Source: Microbacterium kunmingense
Lineage (GTDB): Bacteria > Actinomycetota > Actinomycetes > Actinomycetales > Microbacteriaceae
NCBI RefSeq assembly: GCF_023155745.1
Contig: NZ_JAKNUS010000004.1
Coordinates: 62,001-126,000 of the forward strand
Reading direction: 5' to 3'
DNA length: 64,000 nucleotides
Part shown: piece by piece, positions 8,651-16,971 of the stretch
Numbering within the stretch: position 1 is the first letter of the stretch
How the letters are laid out: every line of letters begins with the position of its first letter
Program-made: the position numbers and the translations under genes
Notes under the pieces: model-generated
What the model saw: only the letters and a program-made list of their open reading frames with translations
Told to the model about the DNA's origin: nothing
The model's database searches: none

Positions 8651-9742
8651 ATGGCCGCGCACGACATCCCCGACACCCCCGAGATCCGTGCGACGCTCCA
8701 GCGCTCGCAGGAGGAGGGACTCGCCGCCCTCGGCCTGACGTCCGACACCGTCGAGCCGTGGGAGGACGGCTACCGCGCCGCCGCAGCCGCCGATTCGACG
8801 TTCGAGTGGTGGTATTTCGACTGCCAGTTCGACGACGGATCGACCCTCGTCGTCACGTTCTCGAACAAGCCGCACACCGATCCGTCCGGTCCGCTGACGC
8901 CGACCGTCCTCGTCATCCGCCAACTGGCCGACGGCACGCGCCGGCACCTCGAGCCGACCTTCCCCGCCGACGAGTTCGCCGCAGCAACCGACGGGTGCGA
9001 TGTGCGCATCGGTCCGAGCCGCGTGACGGGAGACCTGCGCACCTACGACCTGCACATCGAGGCCGACGACATCGTCGCGGACGTCCACATCGATCGCGCG
9101 GCGCCGTCCTGGCGTCCCGGGGCCGGCATCACCTACTTCGGACAGGACAAGGACCGCTATCTGGCCTGGGTGGTGCCCGTTCCCTATGGCACGGCGACGG
9201 CGACGATCACCGAGGACGGCACGACACGGCAGCTGACCGGAAGCGCCTACCACGACCACAACTGGGGCAATCACCTGATGGGCTCCTTCCTCGACCACTG
9301 GTACTGGGGCCGTGCGCACGTCGGCGGCTACACGGTCGTGTACGTGCGGATGACGACGAAGGGCCTCTTCGGATTCGGTGAGGTCAACATCCCCACCTTC
9401 TTCCTCGCCAAGGGCGACACCCTCGTCACCGACGACCTCGTGCCGCTTCGGCTGACCACGAGCGGCGACGTGCCCGGCCCGGGGCACCAGTCCTATCCGA
9501 CGCGCCTGGAGTGGACCTGGAGAAGCGACCGCGGGTCGATCGCGATGACGGTCACCAACCCGACGCTGATCGAGTCGCTCGACATGAAGGTGCCCCGGCA
9601 CGGCGTCGGCGCCCTGTTGCACGCCGGCGAGCACCCGATGTACTACGACTTCAACGCCGACGTCGATCTCGACATCCGCCTCGACGACCTCACCGACCAC
9701 GTCACCGGACGCACCCTGTACGAGAAGATGATGTTCCGCTGA
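8651..9742 (+). CDS. CrtC/lipocalin-like (hydroxyneurosporene synthase-type) family protein
   Basis: A 363-residue soluble protein with the double-lipocalin look of the CrtC (carotenoid 1,2-hydratase) and Diels-Alderase-like superfamily. An early TFEWWYFDCQFDDGS block (about residue 50) is followed by GSAYHDHNWGNHLMGSF in the middle, the most conserved motif of the family, and WYWGRAHVG. No signal peptide is seen. AAGGA lies about 7 bases before the ATG. No carotenoid or polyketide genes are nearby, so the substrate is unknown and the name should be taken as a fold, not a reaction. Transcribed alone, convergent with the HAD gene. Confidence 0.75.
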   Translation: MAAHDIPDTPEIRATLQRSQEEGLAALGLTSDTVEPWEDGYRAAAAADSTFEWWYFDCQFDDGSTLVVTFSNKPHTDPSGPLTPTVLVIRQLADGTRRHLEPTFPADEFAAATDGCDVRIGPSRVTGDLRTYDLHIEADDIVADVHIDRAAPSWRPGAGITYFGQDKDRYLAWVVPVPYGTATATITEDGTTRQLTGSAYHDHNWGNHLMGSFLDHWYWGRAHVGGYTVVYVRMTTKGLFGFGEVNIPTFFLAKGDTLVTDDLVPLRLTTSGDVPGPGHQSYPTRLEWTWRSDRGSIAMTVTNPTLIESLDMKVPRHGVGALLHAGEHPMYYDFNADVDLDIRLDDLTDHVTGRTLYEKMMFR

Positions 9743-9757
9743 CGACCCGTCGCGTGA

Positions 9758-10678
9758 CTACAGTGCGCGGAGGATGGCGGCCACGCCGCCGGCCTGCACG
9801 GTGGTGGTGACCTCACCGGCGGCCGCCCGCACCTCGTCGGGCCCCTGCTCCATCGCCACGGCGCGCCCGCCGTGCTGGAGCGCCCACTCGAACATGCCGA
9901 CGTCGTTGCGTCCGTCGCCGATCACCAGAACGCGGGACGGGTCGACCCCGAGCTCCTTGCGAACCAGCTCCAGCGCGGTTCCCTTATCGACGCCCTGCGG
10001 GGCGACGTCGAGCCACGCGGTCCACCCGACCGCGTACGAGACCTCGTTGAGCCCCACCCGCTCGACGAGCTCGATGAAGTCGGCCTCGCTGTCCCCCGGC
10101 GAGACGACCACCACGCGGCAGACCGGCTGTTCGACCAGCTCGTCGAACGACACCCGGCGAGCGCCCACCAGATTCCAGTCATCGAGGTACTCGGTGTACA
10201 GGCGGCTGCCGTCGGGCAGCTCGACCATGTACCGCGCGTCGGGAAGGTGCTCGCGCAGCAGGCGCAGCACCTCGGTGGCGTCGAAGGTCTCGGTGTGCCA
10301 CCGCTCGTAACGCACCTCGTCGGCCTCGACCCGCTTCATCACCATCGCGCCGTTGGAGCAGACCACGTACTCGGGCGCGATGCCCAGGACACGGAGGATG
10401 CCGCGGGTCGACTCCCAGCTGCGCCCGGTGGCCAGCATCACCTCGTGGCCGGCGGAGCCGGCGTGCGCGACGGCGTCGACGACGCCGGGGCTGAGGGTCT
10501 CGTCTTCCAGCAGGACGGTGCCGTCGATGTCGAGCACGATGAGGAGGCGCTCCCCCGCGGCATCCGGTCGTTCGGATCCCGTCGCGAGTTCCTCGACGAG
10601 CTCGGCGGCGTCCTCCTGCTCGGTGCGCTCGATCTCGCCCGTGTCGGGGAGCCCGGTCTCGGAGGAATCGGGGGTCAT
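9758..10678 (-). CDS. Cof-type HAD-superfamily phosphatase
   Basis: A 306-residue protein. An acidic ~40-residue N-terminal tail precedes a HAD fold: motif I VLDIDGTV (nucleophile Asp50, acid/base Asp52), motif II in [11 protein letters not shown] and motif [14 protein letters not shown] near residue 250, with a C2-type (Cof) cap between. Such enzymes dephosphorylate sugar phosphates or cofactors; the substrate is not evident. The ATG overlaps the serS stop (ATGA), so it is co-transcribed and coupled with serS, an arrangement I believe is common in actinobacteria. Confidence 0.88.
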   Translation of the reverse strand: MTPDSSETGLPDTGEIERTEQEDAAELVEELATGSERPDAAGERLLIVLDIDGTVLLEDETLSPGVVDAVAHAGSAGHEVMLATGRSWESTRGILRVLGIAPEYVVCSNGAMVMKRVEADEVRYERWHTETFDATEVLRLLREHLPDARYMVELPDGSRLYTEYLDDWNLVGARRVSFDELVEQPVCRVVVVSPGDSEADFIELVERVGLNEVSYAVGWTAWLDVAPQGVDKGTALELVRKELGVDPSRVLVIGDGRNDVGMFEWALQHGGRAVAMEQGPDEVRAAAGEVTTTVQAGGVAAILRAL

Positions 10679-11949
10679 GAGACCGGCTCGATGACCTCGA
10701 GGCCACCCAGGTAGGGACGAAGCACCTCGGGTACCACCACCGAGCCGTCGGCCCGCTGGTGGGTCTCGAGCATTGCCACGATCCACCGGGTGGTGGCGAG
10801 CGTGCCGTTGAGGGTCGCGACGAACTGGGTCTTGCCGCCCTCGTCGGCCGAGAGTCGGTGTCGGATGTTCAGGCGCCGCGCCTGATAGGTCGTGCAGTTC
10901 GAGGTCGAGGTCAGCTCGCGGTACGCGTTCTGCGTGGGCACCCACGCTTCGATGTCGTACTTGCGGGCCGCGCTCGAGCCGAGGTCGCCCGCGGCGACGT
11001 CGATCACGCGGTACGACAGACCGAGGTCCTGGAGCATCCCCTCCTGCATGTCGGCGAGGCGCTGGTGCTCGGCCTCGGCCTCGTCAACGGTGGTGTAGAC
11101 GAACATCTCCAGCTTGTTGAACTGGTGGACGCGGATGATGCCTCGGGTGTCTTTGCCGTACGAACCCGCCTCGCGGCGGTAGCAGGTCGACCAGCCGGCG
11201 TAGCGCTTGGCGCCGCGGGAGAGATCGAGGATCTCGTCCATGTGATACCCCGCGAGGGGGACCTCACTGGTGCCCACGAGGTAGAGGTCGTCCTCCTCGA
11301 GGTGGTAGACCTCGTCGGCGTGCTGGCCGAGGAACCCGGTCCCGCGCATGACCTCGGGACGCACGAGGGTCGGCGGCACGAGGGGGGTGAACCCGGCCTG
11401 CAGCGCGCGGTCGAGCGCGAGGGTCATGAGCGCGAGCTCCAGACGCGCGCCGATGCCGGTGAGGAAGTAGAACCGGCTCCCCGACACCTTCGTGCCGCGC
11501 TCCATGTCGATGGCGCCGAGCAGCTCGCCGAGCTCGAGGTGGTCTCGCGGTTCGAAGTCGAACGTCGGGGTCTCGCCGTGGGTGCGGAGTGTCATGAAAT
11601 CGTCCTCGCCGCCGGCGGGCACCCCGTCGATGACGATGTTCTCGATCCGTGCGAAGGCCGCGTCGGCAGACTCCTCGGCGGCGGTCACCGCGTGCTGAGC
11701 GGCTTTGACGCGCTCGCTGAGCTCCTTCGCTTCTGCCACGAGGGCGGCCTTCTCGTCCTTCGGCGCCTGCGCCACCCGCTTGCCGTGCGCGTTCTGCGCC
11801 GCGCGCAGCTCTTCGAAGGCGGTGATGGCGGCGCGGCGGGCGCGGTCGGCCTCGAGGGCGGCGTCGACGGTGTCCGCCGACTCCCCCCGTGCCTCCTGCG
11901 AGCGCTTGACCAGCTCGGGATTGTCACGAAGAAGCACGGGATCGATCAC
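10675..11949 (-). CDS. serS: Seryl-tRNA synthetase
   Basis: A 424-residue class II aminoacyl-tRNA synthetase that charges tRNA-Ser (two such tRNAs lie upstream in the window). The N-terminal coiled-coil arm spans about residues 30-100. The catalytic core has motif 2 ([19 protein letters not shown]) and motif 3-like sequence near the C-terminus ([16 protein letters not shown]), with [10 protein letters not shown] before motif 2. The start is GTG at 11947-11949, six bases after the -10 box TAGACT, so the mRNA is probably leaderless. It is followed by the coupled HAD phosphatase gene. Confidence 0.96.
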   Translation of the reverse strand: MIDPVLLRDNPELVKRSQEARGESADTVDAALEADRARRAAITAFEELRAAQNAHGKRVAQAPKDEKAALVAEAKELSERVKAAQHAVTAAEESADAAFARIENIVIDGVPAGGEDDFMTLRTHGETPTFDFEPRDHLELGELLGAIDMERGTKVSGSRFYFLTGIGARLELALMTLALDRALQAGFTPLVPPTLVRPEVMRGTGFLGQHADEVYHLEEDDLYLVGTSEVPLAGYHMDEILDLSRGAKRYAGWSTCYRREAGSYGKDTRGIIRVHQFNKLEMFVYTTVDEAEAEHQRLADMQEGMLQDLGLSYRVIDVAAGDLGSSAARKYDIEAWVPTQNAYRELTSTSNCTTYQARRLNIRHRLSADEGGKTQFVATLNGTLATTRWIVAMLETHQRADGSVVVPEVLRPYLGGLEVIEPVS

Positions 11950-11955
11950 GGGACG

Positions 11956-11961
11956 AGTCTA
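11956..11961 (-). promoter_or_regulatory. -10 box (TAGACT) of serS
   Basis: TANNNT hexamer ending 6 bases before the serS GTG; transcription would start at or next to the start codon (leaderless). The divergent dagK-like gene has its own -10 box only 20 bases away. Confidence 0.65.
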
Positions 11962-11981
11962 ATCACCGGCCTCTCGGGTCC

Positions 11982-11987
11982 TAGTCT
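11982..11987 (+). promoter_or_regulatory. -10 box (TAGTCT) of the lipid kinase gene
   Basis: TANNNT hexamer followed by 6 bases and the ATG at 11994, consistent with a leaderless transcript. Divergent from the serS promoter. Confidence 0.65.
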
Positions 11988-11993
11988 GAGTGC

Positions 11994-13367
11994 ATGCCAG
12001 GGGGACAGAACGACAACGACGAGGCGCCCGACCGCGCCGATCCGCCGCATCCGTCGGACGCGGTCTATGCCGACGGACCGGATGAGGACGACATCGAGGC
12101 CGCCGACGAAGAGCTCGCCGAGCAGGCAGACGAGATCGAGCCGGGCGAGGCCGTCGACGGCGACCTGCTGGACGACGAGGTGATGGACGCCGGTGAGGCG
12201 TCTCCCACGACCTCCGGCTCGACCGGCGGCGAGAAGGAACCTGACCCGACCGAGGCCGCCGCACCCGACGACGTGATCCGCGAGCCCGACGACGTCGAGC
12301 CCGATACCACCGACGGGGAGACCGGCGAAGCCCGCCGGGTGTCGGCGGAGGGCGAACCCGAGCCGATGGCCGACACCGAAGGACGCCCGAGTCCCAAGGC
12401 GGCCCTGGTGTACAACCCGACCAAGGTTGACGCCGACGACCTGCGGGCGCGGGTCGAGCGGGCCGCGAAGGACGCGGGCTGGTCGGAGCCGCTCTTCTAC
12501 GAGACCACCGTCGACGACCTCGGCGACGACGTCACCCGCCAGGCCCTCAAAGAGGGGGTGAGCGCGGTGCTCGTCGCCGGCGGCGACGGCACCGTGCGCG
12601 CGGTGGCCGAGGCGATGACCGGCAGCGACGTTCCGCTGACCATCGTCCCGAGCGGAACCGGCAACCTCCTCGCCCGCAATCTGCTCCTCCCCCTCGACGA
12701 CCCCGACGCGATGATCCGGGCGACCTTCGACGGGGACTCCCTCGCGATGGATGTCGGCTTCGCGAGCCTTCGACGCCAGGACGGCACCGTTGACGAGCAC
12801 GCGTTCGTGGTCATGGGCGGCATGGGCCTGGATGCCGCGATGATCGCCAACACCAACCCGAAGCTGAAGAAGCAGGTCGGCTGGGTGGCGTACGTCGACG
12901 GCGTGGCCAGGTCGCTTCCGGCCGCCAAGCCCTTCCGCCTGATGTACCAGCTGCCGCAGCGCCGCATCCACGCCGCGCGCGTCCAGAGCGTGCTCTTCGC
13001 CAACTGCGGGTCGCTTCCGGCGGGGCTCGAACTGATTCCCGAGGCGTCTGTGGCCGACGGCAACCTCGACATCGTCTTCATCCAGCCCAAGGGGCTCCTC
13101 GGATGGATCTTCGTCTGGCGCCGGGTGGCGTGGGACAACAGCTTCCTCCGCCGGTTCCGCAGCGGCCGCCGGGTGATGGCGCTGCGGACGAAGGACAACG
13201 CGGTGCGATACTCGCGGGGCCTCGGCGTGGATCTCGCGACCTCCGAGCCGCACCCCGTTCAGCTCGACGGCGACGAGTTCGGCGAGGCCGCCCAGGTGCG
13301 CGTGCGACTGGAGCCCGCCTCGCTCCTGCTCGCCCTGCCGCGCGGGCATAAGGTCGAAGGGCTCTGA
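11994..13367 (+). CDS. Diacylglycerol kinase-family lipid kinase with long acidic N-terminal extension
   Basis: A 457-residue protein. Residues 1 to about 130 are a highly acidic, low-complexity extension (many Asp, Glu, Pro, Thr) with no recognisable fold. The rest is a DAGK catalytic domain: KAALVYNPTKV, the glycine-rich VAGGDGTVRAVAEA nucleotide motif, and IVPSGTGNLLARNLLLP. The C-terminal half carries the usual lid (DIVFIQPKGLLGW, PVQLDGDEFGE). It phosphorylates a lipid such as diacylglycerol, phosphatidylinositol or sphingosine-type alcohols; which one cannot be read from sequence. The acidic extension is unusual in length for the family. Leaderless start inferred from the TAGTCT box. 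Confidence 0.85.
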   Translation: MPGGQNDNDEAPDRADPPHPSDAVYADGPDEDDIEAADEELAEQADEIEPGEAVDGDLLDDEVMDAGEASPTTSGSTGGEKEPDPTEAAAPDDVIREPDDVEPDTTDGETGEARRVSAEGEPEPMADTEGRPSPKAALVYNPTKVDADDLRARVERAAKDAGWSEPLFYETTVDDLGDDVTRQALKEGVSAVLVAGGDGTVRAVAEAMTGSDVPLTIVPSGTGNLLARNLLLPLDDPDAMIRATFDGDSLAMDVGFASLRRQDGTVDEHAFVVMGGMGLDAAMIANTNPKLKKQVGWVAYVDGVARSLPAAKPFRLMYQLPQRRIHAARVQSVLFANCGSLPAGLELIPEASVADGNLDIVFIQPKGLLGWIFVWRRVAWDNSFLRRFRSGRRVMALRTKDNAVRYSRGLGVDLATSEPHPVQLDGDEFGEAAQVRVRLEPASLLLALPRGHKVEGL

Positions 13368-13404
13368 CGACCCCGAGGTACCGCGCGGAGGCCAGGATGG
13401 GTGC

Positions 13405-14757
13405 ATGGCTGCGCCCTCGATCGTCTGGTTCCGCGACGACCTCCGCCTCGCCGACAACCCCGCGCTGCGCGCGGCGCTCGACCGCGACGAACCCGTCATC
13501 GGTCTGTACATCCTCGATGAGGACTCCCCCGGCATGCGCCCGCTCGGCGGCGCGGCCAAGTGGTGGCTCCACCACTCTCTGACCTCGCTCGGCGAAGACC
13601 TCGCCGAGAAAGGGGCGCGCCTCGTGCTGCGCCGGGGCGCGGCATCCGATGTCCTTCCCTCGCTCGTCGCCGACACCGGCGCCGGCGCCGTCTTCTGGAA
13701 CCGGCGCTACAGCCTGCCCGAGCGCGACATCGACGCCGACCTGAAGGCGAGCCTGCGCGAAGACGGCGTGACCGTGCAGTCGTTCGCCGCCTCGCTGCTG
13801 TTCGAGCCCTGGACGGTGAGGACCGGGGCGGGGAAGCCGTTCTCGGTCTACAGCCCGTTCTGGCGCGCCTGCCTGTCGTTGCCGGCGCCGCGGGCACCGC
13901 TGCCCGAGCCCCGCGAGGTGCCGGGGTTCTCGGGACGGATCGACTCCGACGATCTCGAGTCCTGGGGGCTGCTGCCCACCGACCCCGACTGGGCGGGCGG
14001 CCTGCGCGACCGGTGGACACCGGGCGAGGCGGCGGCCAAGCGACGCCTGAAGGAGTTCATCGCCGGCGACCTCGGCGGCTACGACCGCAGCCGCGACGAA
14101 CCGGCGTCGGGGTCGACGTCGATGCTGTCGCCGCGCCTCCGCTGGGGCGAGCTGAGTCCGTACCAGATCTGGGACGCCGCGGTGGACGAGGGGAACCCGC
14201 GACGGTTCCTCTCGGAGCTCGGATGGCGGGAGTTCGCGTGGCACACGCTCTTCCACCACCCCGACCTCGCCACGGTGAATCTGCGACGCGAGTTCGACGC
14301 CTTCCCGTGGCCTCGGCTGAAGCCGTCGCACCTGCGGGCGTGGCAGCGGGGCGAGACCGGAGTCGCGCTCGTCGACGCCGGCATGAAGGAGTTGTGGGTC
14401 TCGGGCTGGATGCACAACCGGGTGCGCATGGTGACGGCCTCGTTCCTGATCAAGAACCTCCTCATCGACTGGCGGCGGGGCGAGGAGTGGTTCTGGGACT
14501 GCCTCGTCGACGCCGATGCCGCGAACAACCCCTTCAGCTGGCAGTGGGTCGCCGGGTCGGGCGCCGACGCCGCCCCGTACTTCCGGGTGTTCAACCCCGA
14601 GCTTCAGGCCGAGAAGTTCGACCCGAAGCGGGAGTACATCCGCGAATGGGCACCCGAGCACGTCTCGGGCGACGCGCCCGCGCCGATCGTGGATCTGAAG
14701 GAGTCGCGCAAGGCGGCCCTGGAGGCGTACGAGGAGGTCAAGCGCGCGCCGCGCTGA
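13405..14757 (+). CDS. phrB: Deoxyribodipyrimidine photolyase (CPD photolyase)
   Basis: A 450-residue cryptochrome/photolyase. The N-terminal antenna-binding domain starts IVWFRDDLRLADNPAL. The C-terminal FAD domain carries GWREFAWHTLFHHPDL, the MKELWVSGWMHNRVRM block and the VDADAANNPFSWQWVAG block, with the Trp residues of the electron-transfer chain in place. It splits UV-induced pyrimidine dimers using blue light. Length is normal. It is probably monocistronic; a 15-bp-arm inverted repeat follows 9 bases after the stop. Confidence 0.94.
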   Translation: MAAPSIVWFRDDLRLADNPALRAALDRDEPVIGLYILDEDSPGMRPLGGAAKWWLHHSLTSLGEDLAEKGARLVLRRGAASDVLPSLVADTGAGAVFWNRRYSLPERDIDADLKASLREDGVTVQSFAASLLFEPWTVRTGAGKPFSVYSPFWRACLSLPAPRAPLPEPREVPGFSGRIDSDDLESWGLLPTDPDWAGGLRDRWTPGEAAAKRRLKEFIAGDLGGYDRSRDEPASGSTSMLSPRLRWGELSPYQIWDAAVDEGNPRRFLSELGWREFAWHTLFHHPDLATVNLRREFDAFPWPRLKPSHLRAWQRGETGVALVDAGMKELWVSGWMHNRVRMVTASFLIKNLLIDWRRGEEWFWDCLVDADAANNPFSWQWVAGSGADAAPYFRVFNPELQAEKFDPKREYIREWAPEHVSGDAPAPIVDLKESRKAALEAYEEVKRAPR

Positions 14758-14766
14758 GCGCCCTGC

Positions 14767-14852
14767 CTGCACAACTCCTCAGTTAATGCGCCGAGCCTGC
14801 CCTCGAAGCCCCGGTCGGGCGTCGCGCGCACGGGAGTTGAGGAGTTGTGCAG
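14767..14852. repeat. 86-bp palindromic repeat, family B copy 1
   Basis: Perfect 15-base inverted arms CTGCACAACTCCTCA (14767-14781) and TGAGGAGTTGTGCAG (14838-14852) enclose a 56-base centre. Two relatives lie at 60668-60749 and 60765-60840. It sits between phrB and the next gene and could also act as a terminator, but no T-run follows. Confidence 0.85.
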
Positions 14853-14891
14853 AAGGGAATGTCCGAGCAACGCCCTCGGTTGGCCCCACAC

Positions 14892-15533
14892 ATGACCACC
14901 ATCGGAATCATCGGTGCCGGACACATCGGCAGCCAGCTCGCCCGCGCCTTCACCGGAGTCGGCTATGACGTCGCCATCGCGAACTCCCGTGGACCGGAGA
15001 CCCTGAAGGATCTCGTGGACGAGGTGGGCCCGAAGCTCCGCGCCGCCACCGCACAGGAGGCCGCCGAAGCGGCCGATATCGCCGTCGTGACTGTGCCGCT
15101 CAAGGCCATCGGCGCCATCCCCGTCGAGCCCCTGGCCGGCAAGATCGTGCTCGACACCAACAACTACTACTTCGAGCGCGACGGCCACATCGAGGCGCTC
15201 GACCGCGGCGAGACCACGACCTCGCAGCTGCTGCAGGACCACCTCCCGACCTCGAAGGTCGTGAAGGCGTTCAACAACATCATGTCCACGCAGATCACCA
15301 CCGACGGCTCTCCGGCCGGGACGCCGGGCCGCCGCGCGCTGGGCACCGCGAGCGACTTCCCTGAGGCGGTCGAGGTGATGACCCGCCTCTACGACGAGCT
15401 CGGCTTCGACACCGTCAGCGCCGGACCGCTGAGCGAGTCGTGGCGTCTCGAGCGCGACCGCCCCGGGTACGGGCAGCGGCAGACCGCCGATGAGATGCGC
15501 GAGAATCTCGCCCGCGCGAACCGTCTTCCCTGA
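14892..15533 (+). CDS. NADPH:F420 oxidoreductase-like / NAD(P)-binding reductase
   Basis: A 213-residue protein starting MTTIGIIGAGHIGSQLARAF, a Rossmann GxGxxG dinucleotide-binding motif. It continues with DVAIANSRGPETL, typical of NADP-specific F420-dependent NADP reductase-like proteins (PF03807), and VVKAFNNIMS further on. The open frame begins at 14847 inside the palindromic repeat, but the Rossmann strand begins right at the ATG 14892, so that start is preferred. Two LLM flavin/F420-type oxidoreductases are encoded in the window, one immediately downstream, which fits an F420 redox role but does not prove it. Confidence 0.8.
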   Translation: MTTIGIIGAGHIGSQLARAFTGVGYDVAIANSRGPETLKDLVDEVGPKLRAATAQEAAEAADIAVVTVPLKAIGAIPVEPLAGKIVLDTNNYYFERDGHIEALDRGETTTSQLLQDHLPTSKVVKAFNNIMSTQITTDGSPAGTPGRRALGTASDFPEAVEVMTRLYDELGFDTVSAGPLSESWRLERDRPGYGQRQTADEMRENLARANRLP

Positions 15534-15550
15534 TCGGAGCATCCTTCGGT

Positions 15551-16630
15551 ATGAGCATCACCCTGTCGGTCCTCGACCTCGTGCCGGTGCGCGCCGGCCA
15601 GAGCAGCGCCGAGGCGGTCGCGGCATCCCTCGCCCTCGTCGAGACCGCCGAACGTCTCGGTTACGAGCGGTACTGGTTCGCCGAGCACCACAACATGCCG
15701 GCCGTGGCCTCGACCGCGCCGCCGGTGTTGATCGCGGCGGCGGCGGCACGCACCTTGCGGATCCGGGTCGGGTCCGGCGGGGTGATGCTCCCCAACCACT
15801 CCCCGCTCGTGGTCGCCGAGCAGTTCGCCGCGCTCGAGGCGATCGCCCCCGGCCGCATCGATCTCGGGATCGGGCGGGCACCGGGCAGCGACCCGGTCAT
15901 CACGCAGCTGCTGCGGATGTCGGGGACCACGAGCGACGTCGAGCGCTTCCCGGACCACATCGGTGACATCCTCGCCCTCACCTCCGCTGACGGTGCAGCG
16001 ATCCGGCTGACGTCGGGCAGCACGTACGAGGTGCGGGCGACGCCGGCTGCGCAGGGCGCCCCCGAGGTGTGGCTGCTCGGATCGAGCGACTACTCCGCCC
16101 AGCTGGCCGCCTCGCTCGGCCTCCCGTACGTCTTCGCGAATCACTTCTCCGGGTCGGGACTGGAGCGCGCCCTGCAGCTGTACCGCGACCAGTACCGCCC
16201 CTCGGAGGCGCACCCCGCCCCTCGCACCTTCGTCACGGCGAACATCGTGGCGGCCCGGACCGTCGAAGAGGCCGAGGCGCGGGCGCTGCCGCAGCTGCGG
16301 ATGATGGTGCGACTGCGCACGAATCAGCCCCTCACGCCGCTCGAGACCGTCGACGACGCGCGAAGCGCGGCGCCGCTCGCGCCCATGGCCGACGAGATCA
16401 TGGCCGCCGCCCGGGCGACCTGGTTCGTCGGGACGGGCGACGACGTGGCTGCGGGTCTTGCGGACCTGGCTGCGCGCGCCGGGGTGGACGAGGTGATGGT
16501 CTCGCCGATCGCGGGCGCGTTCGCTTCCGAGCAGACGGATGCCGCCGCGGGTCGCACCCAGTCGCTCACCCTCCTCGCCGAGGCCATGGCGTCGCGCGCC
16601 GGGACGGCGCCGGCGCTCGTCGCCGGCTGA
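15551..16630 (+). CDS. LLM-class flavin-dependent oxidoreductase (luciferase-like)
   Basis: A 359-residue TIM-barrel protein of the bacterial luciferase-like superfamily. It shows SVLDLVPVRAGQ at the N-terminus, RYWFAEHHNMPAVAS, IRVGSGGVMLPNHSPLVVAEQFA and the LGIGRAPGSDP motif of the MsnO8/YhbW-type subgroup. It probably uses reduced FMN (or F420); the substrate is unknown. It starts 17 bases after the reductase gene, so the two are likely co-transcribed and may work as a reductase/oxidoreductase pair. Confidence 0.85.
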   Translation: MSITLSVLDLVPVRAGQSSAEAVAASLALVETAERLGYERYWFAEHHNMPAVASTAPPVLIAAAAARTLRIRVGSGGVMLPNHSPLVVAEQFAALEAIAPGRIDLGIGRAPGSDPVITQLLRMSGTTSDVERFPDHIGDILALTSADGAAIRLTSGSTYEVRATPAAQGAPEVWLLGSSDYSAQLAASLGLPYVFANHFSGSGLERALQLYRDQYRPSEAHPAPRTFVTANIVAARTVEEAEARALPQLRMMVRLRTNQPLTPLETVDDARSAAPLAPMADEIMAAARATWFVGTGDDVAAGLADLAARAGVDEVMVSPIAGAFASEQTDAAAGRTQSLTLLAEAMASRAGTAPALVAG

Positions 16631-16679
16631 CGGCTGCGCTCGCTTAGCGACCGACGGTGGGGTCGCGCTCGCCCGGTCC

Positions 16680-16760
16680 GTCGGTCGCGCGGATTTCCGC
16701 GCTCACGCGGATGGGAAAGGGGCTTCCGATCCGCGGGAGCGTGAAAGTCCTCAGCAACGC
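16680..16760. repeat. Palindromic repeat, family A copy 3
   Basis: Shares with the copy at 32931-33015 the block around TCCGATCCGCGGGAGCG (22 of 26 bases over the wider block) and, in inverse orientation, the block around TTCCGCGCTCACGCGGA. Imperfect inverted repeat of about 80 bp. Confidence 0.65.
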
Positions 16761-16864
16761 GGGCAACACGGCACAACGCGGGGCCGACGCGGGAAGCGAG
16801 GCCCGCGGGGGAAGACGCTGAGCTCCACGCCCCCGCTCCGACCTAGCCTCGGAGATCAGCACAA

Positions 16865-16895
16865 CCTCGGCCCATCCGGGGGATCTGGGCCGAGG
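16865..16895. terminator. Hairpin between convergent genes
   Basis: Perfect 10-bp stem CCTCGGCCCA/TGGGCCGAGG with an 11-base loop. It stands between convergent genes and could terminate either; there is no T-run, so an intrinsic terminator is only likely, not certain. Confidence 0.55.
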
Positions 16896-16971
16896 CTGCG
16901 CGGATCCCCGAGGCTCCGTCGAGTCCGCACGACCCGCGCACCGGCCCAACGACCCTCGGGGGCGCGCGGCG

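Larger units (their letters stand above)
16631..16971. other. Intergenic region between convergent genes, with repeats
   Basis: This stretch separates the LLM gene and the MMPL gene, which converge. No gene is seen. It contains a family A palindromic repeat (about 16680-16760) and a separate strong hairpin (16865-16895); the rest is GC-rich with no recognised signal. Confidence 0.6.

Noticed and set aside
8651..9742. Carotenoid hydratase (CrtC) role
   Set aside because: Only the fold motif is shared; no other carotenoid genes are in the window.
15551..16630. Bioluminescence (lux) function for the luciferase-like protein
   Set aside because: LLM proteins are a broad oxidoreductase family and no lux partner genes are present.
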